A stretch of DNA of 6,581 bases from Deltaproteobacteria bacterium (GTDB lineage Bacteria > Desulfobacterota_C > Deferrisomatia > Deferrisomatales > JACRMM01), in the NCBI GenBank assembly GCA_016218905.1, contig JACRCS010000387.1, forward strand, positions 1-6,581. Reading direction: 5' to 3'. The notes under the pieces are model-generated. The model saw nothing but the letters and a program-made list of their open reading frames with translations. It searched no databases and was not told where the DNA came from. A program made the translations under genes and the position numbers. Position 1 is the stretch's first letter. Each line of letters starts with the position of its first letter. Below, piece by piece: positions 1-6,064 of this stretch.

Positions 1-227
1 CCGGGGCCCGAGGTGACGAGGGCGACGCCGACGCGGCCCGAGGCGCGGGCGAAGCCGTCCGCCGCGTGGACAGCCGCCTGCTCGTGGCGGACCAGGATGT
101 GGCGGAGCGACGAATCATAGAGCGCGTCGTACACGTTCAGCACCACGCCCCCGGGGTACCCGAAGATCGTGTGCACGCCCTCTTTCTCGAGGCTCTTCAA
201 AAGGATCTCGGCTCCTGAGAGCTCCAC
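1..227 (-). CDS. ilvB: Acetolactate synthase large subunit, N-terminal part (cut by window edge)
   Basis: Acetolactate (acetohydroxyacid) synthase large subunit: a ThDP-dependent cytosolic enzyme that condenses two pyruvates, or pyruvate with 2-oxobutyrate, as the first common step of valine, leucine and isoleucine synthesis. Only the first 75 codons lie in the window. They match the N-terminal pyrimidine-binding domain: a GYPGGVVL loop at residues 23-30, then the RHEQAA segment at 48-52 with E49 as the expected catalytic ThDP-activating glutamate, then [22 protein letters not shown] to the edge (residues 54-75). The GTG at 227 is chosen because a GGAGG lies 7 bases upstream (235-239 on the plus strand) and homology begins at once. 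It sits about 100 bases downstream of ilvD on the same strand, which supports the identification over other ThDP enzymes. The regulatory subunit (ilvN) would be expected beyond the edge but is not visible. Confidence 0.93.
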   Translation of the reverse strand, partial: MELSGAEILLKSLEKEGVHTIFGYPGGVVLNVYDALYDSSLRHILVRHEQAAVHAADGFARASGRVGVALVTSGP

Positions 228-234
228 GCGAAAA

Positions 235-239
235 CCTCC
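235..239 (-). promoter_or_regulatory. Ribosome binding site of ilvB
   Basis: Read on the minus strand this is GGAGG, 7 bases before the GTG at 227. It fixes the start of ilvB where no ATG is available. Confidence 0.75.
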
Positions 240-270
240 GGTTGTGAACAGCGATAAGCTAGTTGCGAAA

Positions 271-300
271 GCGGCCGGTCCCAGGAAGGCGGCCGGCCGC
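271..300. repeat. GC-rich inverted repeat in the ilvD-ilvB gap
   Basis: GCGGCCGG (271-278) and CCGGCCGC (293-300) are perfect 8-base complementary arms around a 14-base loop, in the roughly 100 bases between the ilvD stop and the ilvB start. There is no T-tract on the minus-strand 3' side, so it does not look like a standard intrinsic terminator. It could be a pause, an mRNA-processing or a stability hairpin within the operon, or simply a chance product of high GC. No leader peptide rich in Leu, Val or Ile was found in this gap, so classic ilv attenuation is not supported. Confidence 0.35.
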
Positions 301-329
301 GCGGATCTGGACGGGGAGTCAGGATCAAC

Positions 330-1985
330 TTACCCGGCGAGTACGGCCCCCGTATTGGCCGAAGTGACCAGACGCGCGTAGCGGGAGAGCCAGCCCTTCC
401 CGATCTTGGGAGCGGGCGGCGCCCAGGTCCGGCGCCTCGCCTCCAGCTCGTCGGCCCCGACCGAGAGCTCGAGCCGGCGCGCCGGGATGTCGAGGACGAT
501 CTCGTCCCCGTCCCGCACGAGGGCGATGGGCCCGCCGGCCGCCGCCTCCGGGCTCACGTGCCCGATGCACGGCCCCCGGGTGCCCCCGCTGAAGCGGCCG
601 TCGGTGACGAGGGCGACGCTCTCGCCGAGGCCCATCCCGACGATGGCCGCGGTGGGGGCGAGCATCTCGCGCATGCCCGGGCCGCCGCGGGGTCCTTCGT
701 AGCGGATGACCACCACCGTTCCGGCCTCGACGCCGCCCCCCATGATGGCCGCCATGGCGAGCTCTTCGGAGTCGAAGCACCGGGCCTTCCCCCGGAAGAC
801 CATCATCGACGGGCTCACGCCCGACTGCTTCACTACCGCCCCGTCGGGGGCGAGGCTCCCCTGGAGGATGGCGATGCCGCCCTCGGGCCGGATGGGCTCG
901 CCGAGCGGCCGGATCACCTCCGAATCGAGCCACTCCACGGACCGGGCGGTCTCGGCCACGCTCGCTTCGTTCACGCAGGGCCCCTCCCAGAGGCTCGGCG
1001 CGAGCCGGGAGAGCACGGCCTTGATCCCGCCCGCCTCGTCCAGGTCCTCCATGAAATGCTCGCCCGCGGGGCGCAGGTGACAGAGCTGCGGCGTCTCCCG
1101 CGAGAGCTCGTCGAAGCGCTCCTGGCGCAGCACGACCCCGGCCTCCCGGGCAATCGCCATCAGGTGGAGCACGGTGTTGGAGGAGCCGCCCAGCGCGAGG
1201 TCCAGACGGATCGCGTTGTCGAAGGCGCCCGCCGTCAGGATCTGCCGGGGCGTGATCCCCTGGCGGACGAGTTCGACGACCCGCGCGCCCGACCCGAAGG
1301 CGATGTGCCGCTTCCGCGCCGAGACGGCGAGGCTCGTGGCGCAGTCGGTGAGGCTCATCCCCAGCGCCTCGGTCAGGCAGGCCATCGTGTTGGCCGTGAA
1401 GAGGCCCTGGCACGAGCCGCAACCCGGGCACGCCTCCGCCTCGCTCGCCTCGAGCTCGCACCGGTCGATCTCGCCCCGCTCGAAGCGGCCCACCGCCTCG
1501 AAGGTGTCGTGCACGAAGTCGAGTCGCCGGCGCTTGAGCCGGCCCGAGAGCATGGGCCCCGCCGTGAGCACGACGGAGGGGATGTCGAGCCGGGCCGCCG
1601 CCATGAGCATGCCCGGCGTGATCTTGTCGCAGTTGGTCAGCAGGACGAGGCCGTCGAGACCGTGGGCCTCGGCGACGCTCTCCACCGCGTCCGCGATCAG
1701 CTCCCGGCTGGGCAGGCTGTAGTGCATCCCCTGGTGGCCCATGGCGATGCCGTCGCAGATTCCCGGGACTCCGAAGAGGAAGGGGTACCCTCCCCCGGCG
1801 TGGACACCCTTCTCGGCATACCGCTCCAGGTCGCGCATGCCCACGTGGCCGGCGATGAGATCGGTGAAGCTCGAGGCGATGCCGATGAGCGGCTTGCCCA
1901 GCTCCGACCGGGGCATACCCGCGCCGGCCAGTAGCGCCCGGTGCGGCGTCCGCTCCAGTCCCTCGGTGATTCGACGGCTTCTCAC
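330..1985 (-). CDS. ilvD: Dihydroxy-acid dehydratase
   Basis: Iron-sulfur dehydratase that converts 2,3-dihydroxy-isovalerate and 2,3-dihydroxy-3-methylvalerate to the corresponding 2-oxo acids, the third step shared by valine and isoleucine synthesis. The protein has 551 residues, a normal length for the IlvD/Edd family. Visible signatures are CDGIAMGH (77-84), NCDKITPGM (118-126, with C119 and the lysine K121 expected to be carbamylated and bind Mg), [16 protein letters not shown] (186-201), [12 protein letters not shown] (264-275) and [11 protein letters not shown] (461-471, S466 the expected catalytic base). The segment at 40-52 reads [13 protein letters not shown], with Gly-His where [2Fe-2S] family members have a cysteine; this resembles the E. 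coli-type branch. The GTG start is preceded by AGGAGG (1995-2000) at 9 bases and overlaps the stop of the upstream DUF465 gene (GTGA), so the two are probably translationally coupled. Confidence 0.97.
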   Translation of the reverse strand: MRSRRITEGLERTPHRALLAGAGMPRSELGKPLIGIASSFTDLIAGHVGMRDLERYAEKGVHAGGGYPFLFGVPGICDGIAMGHQGMHYSLPSRELIADAVESVAEAHGLDGLVLLTNCDKITPGMLMAAARLDIPSVVLTAGPMLSGRLKRRRLDFVHDTFEAVGRFERGEIDRCELEASEAEACPGCGSCQGLFTANTMACLTEALGMSLTDCATSLAVSARKRHIAFGSGARVVELVRQGITPRQILTAGAFDNAIRLDLALGGSSNTVLHLMAIAREAGVVLRQERFDELSRETPQLCHLRPAGEHFMEDLDEAGGIKAVLSRLAPSLWEGPCVNEASVAETARSVEWLDSEVIRPLGEPIRPEGGIAILQGSLAPDGAVVKQSGVSPSMMVFRGKARCFDSEELAMAAIMGGGVEAGTVVVIRYEGPRGGPGMREMLAPTAAIVGMGLGESVALVTDGRFSGGTRGPCIGHVSPEAAAGGPIALVRDGDEIVLDIPARRLELSVGADELEARRRTWAPPAPKIGKGWLSRYARLVTSANTGAVLAG

Positions 1986-2242
1986 TCCCCGGTGCCTCCT
2001 GCCTCTCGAAGCTCCGGATGCTCGCGCCGGAACGCGAGGATCATCCGGGCCATGCGATCTTTGCCCGCGAGCTTCAGCTTCTGGACCTTTCTCTTCTCCA
2101 GCTCTTCATCCGCGGTCAGGTGGGGACGGCGTTGGAACTCCTCGAGGATCTTCTCGTAGCGCTGGTGGGCTTCCATCTCCCGCCGAAAATCCTCGTTCTC
2201 TTTCACGAGGACCTTTGCGATCGCCTCGTCCCTCTTGTCCAT
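1982..2242 (-). CDS. Small coiled-coil protein, DUF465/YdcH-like
   Basis: An 86-residue, highly charged, helical protein. The C-terminal half has the layout typical of DUF465 (YdcH family): an E/K-rich helix, a loop with T-A-D-E-E-L-E, then [21 protein letters not shown]. coli YdcH is slightly shorter at about 74 residues. No signal peptide, membrane segment or catalytic motif is visible; the biochemical role of the family is not established. The ATG at 2242 has GGGGAG about 5 bases upstream. A reading extension to 2461 exists but would run through the promoter region. Its stop overlaps the ilvD start by 4 bases (GTGA), making it the first gene of the ilv transcript. Whether it has any role in branched-chain amino acid metabolism, or simply rides in the operon, cannot be told from sequence. 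Confidence 0.85.
   Translation of the reverse strand: MDKRDEAIAKVLVKENEDFRREMEAHQRYEKILEEFQRRPHLTADEELEKRKVQKLKLAGKDRMARMILAFRREHPELREAGGTGE
1995..2000 (-). promoter_or_regulatory. Ribosome binding site of ilvD
   Basis: AGGAGG on the minus strand, 9 bases upstream of the ilvD GTG and lying inside the last codons of the upstream small gene. It supports the GTG at 1985 as the true start. Confidence 0.75.
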
Positions 2243-2318
2243 TCCCACTCCCCGGGAAGGGCTCTCTTTCGGCCGGACGGTTCCATCGCGGCCGAGGCCG
2301 GCTGTCAAGGAAAAGGCC

Positions 2319-2347
2319 ACTTTATGATAAGCTCCCTCCGCTGTCAA
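2319..2347 (-). promoter_or_regulatory. Probable sigma-70 promoter for the DUF465-ilvD-ilvB operon
   Basis: On the minus strand a perfect TTGACA (-35, 2342-2347) is followed after 17 bases by TAAAGT (-10, 2319-2324; 4 of 6 consensus positions). Transcription would start near 2312, leaving an untranslated leader of about 70 bases before the ATG at 2242. The -10 flank contains TTATCATAA, a near-palindrome and a local A/T-rich island in GC-rich DNA. Confidence 0.55.
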
Positions 2348-2356
2348 CGTGCGCGC

Positions 2357-2379
2357 GCCAAGAGCGCGAAACCCTTGGC
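2357..2379. repeat. Short dyad GCCAAG-N11-CTTGGC in the divergent promoter region
   Basis: GCCAAG (2357-2362) and CTTGGC (2374-2379) are perfect 6-base arms with an 11-base gap, lying between the two divergent promoters. The position would suit a regulator-binding dyad, but six-base arms are short and may be coincidental. On the plus strand it is followed by TTTC only, which is not a convincing terminator tract. Confidence 0.2.
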
Positions 2380-2421
2380 TTTCACGAAACAGCGGTTCGG
2401 CTCCGGCAAACACGCCGCGCC

Positions 2422-2451
2422 TTGACAGCCTCTTTTTTCCTATACTATGTT
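2422..2451 (+). promoter_or_regulatory. Probable nadB promoter with an irregular spacer
   Basis: A perfect TTGACA (2422-2427) is followed by a T-rich stretch and TATACT (2441-2446, 5 of 6 consensus), but the gap is only 13 bases. Weaker -10 alternatives at workable distance overlap it: TACTAT (2443-2448, 15-base gap) and TATGTT (2446-2451, 18-base gap). Any of these gives a start of transcription roughly 35-45 bases before the nadB GTG. The A/T-rich island in GC-rich DNA supports a promoter; which hexamer is used is undecided. Confidence 0.5.
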
Positions 2452-2493
2452 GCGGCGCCACTCTGCACGGCTCCGAAGAAACGCGAGAGGTTA

Positions 2494-4080
2494 GTGGAAA
2501 CTTTCGACTTCCTGGTCCTCGGCAGCGGCATCGCTGGGCTCTCGTTCGCGCTCGAGGTCTCTCGCGCCGGAACGGTCGCGGTGGTCACGAAGAAGGAGCG
2601 CAGCGAGTCCAACAGCAACTACGCCCAGGGGGGAATCGCCGCGGTGCTCGACCCGGCCGACTCCTTCGACGCGCACATCGCCGACACGCTCGATGCGGGC
2701 GCGGGCCTGTGCCACCAGGACGTCGTGGAGCACGCGGTCCGGGAAGGGCCGCGCCAGATCGAGCGTCTCATCCGCTGGGGCGTCGGGTTCTCGCCCTCCT
2801 CGACCGGGAACGTGCCCTTCGATCTCGGCCGGGAAGGCGGCCACTCCCACCGCCGAATCGTGCACGCCAAGGACACCACCGGACGGGAGGTGGAGCAGGC
2901 GCTCCTGCGCCGGGCCAAGGAGAGCCCCAACATCCGGTTCTTCGAGGATCACTGCGCCGTGGACCTCCTCGTCCGGGCCACGGGAGCCGGCGAGCCGCTC
3001 TGTTTCGGCGCCTACGTCCTCGGCCCCTCAGGGAGGGTGGAGGCCTTCACTGCCCGTTTCACCTGCCTCGCCACCGGCGGCGCGGGCAAGGTCTACCTCT
3101 ACACGTCCAATCCCGACATCGCTTCCGGCGACGGCGTCGCGATGGCGTTCCGGAGCGGGGCGGCCGTCGCGAACCTCGAGTTCATGCAGTTTCACCCCAC
3201 CTGCCTCTTCCACCCCTTCGCGAAGAACTTCCTCATCAGCGAAGCGGTCCGAGGCGAGGGCGGCATCCTGCGCCTCCGGTCCGGGGAGCCGTTCATGGAG
3301 CGCTACGACCCGCGCGGCTGCCTCGCGCCCCGGGACATCGTTGCCCGGGCCATCGACGCGGAGATGAAGCGCCGCGGCGACGAGTACGTCCTCCTCGACA
3401 TCACCCAGCGCACCGCCGACTTCGTGCGCCGGCGTTTCCCCGGGATCTACGAGAGTTGCCTGAAGTTCGGCATCGACATCACCTCCGAACCGATCCCGGT
3501 GGTGCCCGCCGCCCATTACCTCTGCGGCGGCGTGGTCACCGATCTCGCGGGGCGCACGACCATTCGTGGGCTCTACGCCGTGGGAGAGGTGGCGTGCACG
3601 GGGCTCCACGGGGCGAACCGCCTGGCGAGCAACAGCCTCCTGGAGGCGCTCGTCTTCTCGGAGGGCGCCGCCCGCGACGCGCTGCGCGAGGAGCCCGCCT
3701 CGCGAGCCGCCCTGCCGGCGCCCGATCCGTGGGACGACAGCGGGACCACCGACAGCGACGACGAGGTGGTCGTCACGCAGAACTGGGACGAAATCCGGCG
3801 GTTCATGTGGAACTACGTGGGCATCGTCCGCACCAACAAACGCCTCGAGCGCGCGCGGCACAGGATGGACCTCCTGTTCGAGGAGATCACCGACTACTAC
3901 CGCCACTTCCGGGTCACCGAACCGCTCCTGGAGCTCAGGAACCTCGCTCTCGTTGCCGATTTAATGATCCGATGCGCCATGAGCCGCCGGGAAAGCCGCG
4001 GGCTCCATTTCAACCTGGACTATCCCAGCCGCAATGACGTTCACTGGTCGAAGGATACCGTCCTGCGGAGGAGTGCGTGA
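2494..4080 (+). CDS. nadB: L-aspartate oxidase
   Basis: FAD-dependent cytosolic enzyme that oxidises L-aspartate to iminoaspartate, which NadA condenses with dihydroxyacetone phosphate to quinolinate in de novo NAD synthesis; oxygen or fumarate can reoxidise the flavin. The 528-residue length is normal. The dinucleotide-binding GSGIAG is at 10-15, and SNSNYAQGGIAAV at 40-52 is the FAD contact typical of the succinate dehydrogenase/aspartate oxidase superfamily. Residues equivalent to E. coli NadB His244, Arg290, His351 and Arg386 appear at H234 (FHPTC), R280 (LAPRDIVARAI), H341 (PAAHYLCGG) and R376 (HGANRLASNSLLE), a constant shift of ten. R280 and H341 in this context favour NadB over fumarate reductase. 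The C-terminal helical domain ends with HFNLDYP. The GTG at 2494 is the first in-frame start giving a normal N-terminus; GAGAGG lies just 3 bases upstream, a tight spacing. nadA and nadC are not in the window. Confidence 0.96.
   Translation: METFDFLVLGSGIAGLSFALEVSRAGTVAVVTKKERSESNSNYAQGGIAAVLDPADSFDAHIADTLDAGAGLCHQDVVEHAVREGPRQIERLIRWGVGFSPSSTGNVPFDLGREGGHSHRRIVHAKDTTGREVEQALLRRAKESPNIRFFEDHCAVDLLVRATGAGEPLCFGAYVLGPSGRVEAFTARFTCLATGGAGKVYLYTSNPDIASGDGVAMAFRSGAAVANLEFMQFHPTCLFHPFAKNFLISEAVRGEGGILRLRSGEPFMERYDPRGCLAPRDIVARAIDAEMKRRGDEYVLLDITQRTADFVRRRFPGIYESCLKFGIDITSEPIPVVPAAHYLCGGVVTDLAGRTTIRGLYAVGEVACTGLHGANRLASNSLLEALVFSEGAARDALREEPASRAALPAPDPWDDSGTTDSDDEVVVTQNWDEIRRFMWNYVGIVRTNKRLERARHRMDLLFEEITDYYRHFRVTEPLLELRNLALVADLMIRCAMSRRESRGLHFNLDYPSRNDVHWSKDTVLRRSA
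4067..4073 (+). promoter_or_regulatory. Ribosome binding site of the response regulator
   Basis: GGAGGAG inside the last codons of nadB, with its GGAGG core 5 bases before the GTG at 4077. It supports initiation at the GTGA overlap rather than at a downstream start, and suggests translational coupling with nadB. Confidence 0.75.
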
Positions 4081-4457
4081 CCGGCAAACCCTTCCTGGAA
4101 ACCATCCTGGTGGTGGACGACACCGAGTTCATGGTCCAGGTCCTCGCCGACATCTTTCTCTCCGAGGGATACCGGGTGCACACCGCCCGAAACGGCCGGG
4201 AGGCGCTGGCACTCTACGAGGAGGTCCTGCCGGACCTGATCACCCTCGACATCGTGATGCCCCAGATGGACGGAATCGCCGTGCTCCGAGCCCTTCAGGA
4301 GGTCGACCCCGCCTTCCGCGCCGTCATGGTCTCGGCCGTGGGCCTCGAGCCCAAGGTCATGGAAGCCATCCGGCTCGGTGCCAAGAACTACGTGCTGAAG
4401 CCCGTGGAGAAGGACAAGGTGCTCGAGACGGCCCGACGGATTCTCGATGAGTACTGA
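4077..4457 (+). CDS. Single-domain response regulator (CheY-like receiver)
   Basis: A 126-residue stand-alone receiver domain with no output domain. All key residues of a working receiver are present: acidic pair D14-D15 (VVDD), phospho-acceptor D58 (ITLDIVMPQMDG), S86 in the Thr/Ser switch position (VMVSAVG) and K108 followed by proline (YVLKPV). It should therefore be phosphorylated by a histidine kinase and act by protein-protein contact, like CheY or Spo0F. No kinase or chemotaxis gene is in the window. Its GTG overlaps the nadB stop (GTGA) and lies 5 bases after GGAGG. It is followed 39 bases later by a FapA-family gene, the most natural local partner, though this pairing is inferred from position only. 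Confidence 0.93.
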   Translation: MTGKPFLETILVVDDTEFMVQVLADIFLSEGYRVHTARNGREALALYEEVLPDLITLDIVMPQMDGIAVLRALQEVDPAFRAVMVSAVGLEPKVMEAIRLGAKNYVLKPVEKDKVLETARRILDEY

Positions 4458-4461
4458 GCGC

Positions 4462-4479
4462 AGCCGCTCCGCGGCTTTT
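4462..4479 (+). terminator. Small terminator-like hairpin between the response regulator and fapA
   Basis: AGCCGC (4462-4467), loop TCC, GCGGCT (4471-4476), running into a four-T stretch (4476-4479). The stem is only 6 bp and the T-tract short, so it is more likely a partial attenuator or pause than a full terminator. It begins 5 bases after the response regulator stop and could lower expression of the downstream gene relative to nadB. Confidence 0.4.
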
Positions 4480-4496
4480 CCCGAGGCGGCCTGACG

Positions 4497-6020
4497 GTGG
4501 CGGGGTCCGTCCTATTCCAGACGGAAGGCGACGTGATCTCCGTCGTCGTCCCCGCAGATCACCCCGGCCCCTACTCCGCCTTGGTCCGGTCCGTGCGGCA
4601 GCAGCTCTCCGGCGCCTGGATCGATTGGGTGGCCGTCCGGGAGGCGTACCGCTTCGGGCGGGGCCGCCCCTTCCCGGTCGCGCGGGAGAGCGGCGACGGC
4701 TCCGCCGACGAGAGGGCGAAGGTTCGCTTCTCGCCGGACGGGCTCACCGCCTATCTCATCCTCTTCCCTCCCAAGCTGCACGGGCAGCGCCTGCGCGACC
4801 CTGAGCTCTTCCGACTGATCGGCGCCTACGGGATCCCCGCTACCCTCCTCGACGTCCAGGCGGTGCGGCTGGCCGTCCTGCGGCGCTCGTACCGGGAGGC
4901 CGAGCCCATCGCCAAAGGCCGGCACCCCGTCGACGGGCGCTCCGCGGCGGCGGAGTGGTCGGCGGGCGTCTCCACCGATCCGGAAGGGTTCCTGGCCGCT
5001 ATCGGGGAGGGGGGCGAGAGGCATCCGGACAGCGTGCTGACCGGGGTGGAGGAAGACCAGGCCCTCGGCCTCTTCCACCCGCCCCAGGCCGGCTCGCCGG
5101 GCCAGTCGGTGACGGGCACCGACATCCCCGCCCAGCGCGGCGGGGACACCGTCCAGCTCGGGGAAGGGCTGCGCCTCTCGGACGAGCCCGCAGGCCAGGT
5201 GGTGCGGGCCGTCCGGGCCGGGCACCTGCGGATGCGGGGCGTCGACGCGAGCCGGGCTTCGGTCGTTCCGCTCCTCCGGATCCGGGAGGCGCAGGAGCTC
5301 GAGCGGTGGCAGAACGAGGTCTTCCCCGGGTCGGTGCTCGTCGAAGGAGACCTGGAAGTCCGGTTCCCGCTCCGGATCCTCGGAGATCTCGAGGTGAGGG
5401 GCGGCCTCGTCCGGTCGAGCATCGAGGTGATGGGCTCCCTCTTCGTCCGGGACGGCATCATCCACCACGGCCGTGCCCCGGTGAAGGTAGGCGGCGTCGT
5501 CTCCGCGGCCTTCCTCGACCGGGCCTGGGTCGTCGCGCACACGGTCCTGGTGCGACGCTACAGCCTCCAGAGCCGGATCCTCGCGCGGGACGCGGTCCTC
5601 GCCCTTGCGGCCCAGGCGAGCATCTGCGGCGGTCAGGTGGCGTGCCGGCTGCGGGTGGAGGCCGGGGTCCTCGGGTCTCCCAACGGCATGGCTACCGACG
5701 TGGCGGTGGCAAACCCCGCCTTCACGGCCAGCTTCCAGGACCTCTACTACTCGTGGGCGGCCGCGCTCCGGGCCCAGTGCCTCGCCGAAGAGCGGGCCGG
5801 CGACCGGCTCGTAGAGGCCGCCGGCGAGTGGGAGAAGGCCGCCCAGGACTTGAGCCTCTCCGACGCGACCAACGGCAAGATCTTCGCTCAGAAGGTCCAC
5901 TCCGGCGTCTCGGTTCGGATCGGCGGCGCCCTCCGGCAGATCAGCAACCCGGTGGGGCCGGTCATCTTCAGCTACGAGCGCATCGGCCCGCGCGACCGCG
6001 TCGCCATGAACCGGACCTGA
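4497..6020 (+). CDS. FapA/DUF342-family beta-helix protein
   Basis: A 507-residue protein of the FapA (flagellar assembly protein A, DUF342) family. In Vibrio vulnificus FapA takes part in polar flagellation; in most bacteria its role is undefined. An N-terminal region (about 1-180) ends in the family hallmark at 185-216: an acidic stretch, HPPQAGSPGQSVTGTDIP, then a GGDTVQLGEGL segment. From about 275 to 405 there are short repeating beta-strand turns (GDLEV, GDLEVRGGL, MGSLFVRDG), closing with ICGGQVACRLRVEAGVLGSP (376-395), a strong family signature of the right-handed beta-helix. A short helical stretch (about 413-452) follows, then a C-terminal tail. No signal peptide or membrane segment, so probably cytoplasmic. 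The GTG at 4497 has GAGG 10 bases upstream; an in-frame stop at 4455 leaves CTG 4491 as the only close alternative. No flagellar genes are nearby, so a flagellar role is not supported by context. Confidence 0.85.
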   Translation: MAGSVLFQTEGDVISVVVPADHPGPYSALVRSVRQQLSGAWIDWVAVREAYRFGRGRPFPVARESGDGSADERAKVRFSPDGLTAYLILFPPKLHGQRLRDPELFRLIGAYGIPATLLDVQAVRLAVLRRSYREAEPIAKGRHPVDGRSAAAEWSAGVSTDPEGFLAAIGEGGERHPDSVLTGVEEDQALGLFHPPQAGSPGQSVTGTDIPAQRGGDTVQLGEGLRLSDEPAGQVVRAVRAGHLRMRGVDASRASVVPLLRIREAQELERWQNEVFPGSVLVEGDLEVRFPLRILGDLEVRGGLVRSSIEVMGSLFVRDGIIHHGRAPVKVGGVVSAAFLDRAWVVAHTVLVRRYSLQSRILARDAVLALAAQASICGGQVACRLRVEAGVLGSPNGMATDVAVANPAFTASFQDLYYSWAAALRAQCLAEERAGDRLVEAAGEWEKAAQDLSLSDATNGKIFAQKVHSGVSVRIGGALRQISNPVGPVIFSYERIGPRDRVAMNRT

Positions 6021-6031
6021 ACGCTGCCCAG

Positions 6032-6055
6032 GTGGACCAAGTGGACTGAGTGGAC
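6032..6055. repeat. Three GTGGAC units, 9-base pitch (inverted arm of the array)
   Basis: GTGGAC occurs at 6032, 6041 and 6050 with linkers CAA and TGA. GTGGAC is the reverse complement of the GTCCAC core of the following array, so these are three array units in opposite orientation. They can pair with the first three units across the 9-base spacer CCGTTGGCC (6056-6064), giving an interrupted hairpin of three 6-bp blocks. It begins 11 bases after the fapA stop and may act as a 3' end structure for that transcript. Confidence 0.8.
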
Positions 6056-6064
6056 CCGTTGGCC

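Larger units (their letters stand above)
2300..2430. repeat. 11-bp inverted repeat GGCTGTCAAGG / CCTTGACAGCC, with a third TTGACAGC copy
   Basis: GGCTGTCAAGG at 2300-2310 is the exact reverse complement of CCTTGACAGCC at 2420-2430. The 8-base core TTGACAGC occurs a third time on the minus strand at 2340-2347. The plus-strand copy and the 2340-2347 copy are -35 candidates for the two divergent promoters. The copy at 2301-2308 has no convincing -10 partner at normal spacing, so it may be an operator-like element, an old promoter, or chance. Confidence 0.45.

Noticed and set aside
325..1461. Minus-strand 378-codon frame overlapping ilvD in another frame
   Set aside because: Same-strand frame-shifted shadow of ilvD, rich in Arg, Gly and Pro, with no family signature.
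558..1934. Long plus-strand open frame (458 codons) opposite ilvD
   Set aside because: It is the antisense shadow of a clear ilvD gene; high GC keeps frames open. The translation is low-complexity in Arg, Ala, Glu, Gly and His and has no recognisable motif.
2243..2461. N-terminal extension of the DUF465 protein to 159 residues
   Set aside because: The extension crosses the predicted promoter and is not like the family. The ATG at 2242 has a ribosome binding site and gives normal length.
1741..2493. Upstream extension of the nadB reading frame to 1741
   Set aside because: It would run through the antisense of ilvD and DUF465 and through the divergent promoters. The known NadB N-terminus begins right at the GTG at 2494.
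2447..2494. Fifteen-codon Arg-rich frame (MLRRHSARLRRNARG) whose TAG overlaps the nadB GTG by one base
   Set aside because: It has no Shine-Dalgarno, and its ATG overlaps or abuts the -10 region, so it is probably not in the transcript. Attractive as a coupling leader peptide but unsupported.
3028..3906. Minus-strand 292-codon frame opposite nadB
   Set aside because: Antisense shadow of nadB without recognisable domains.
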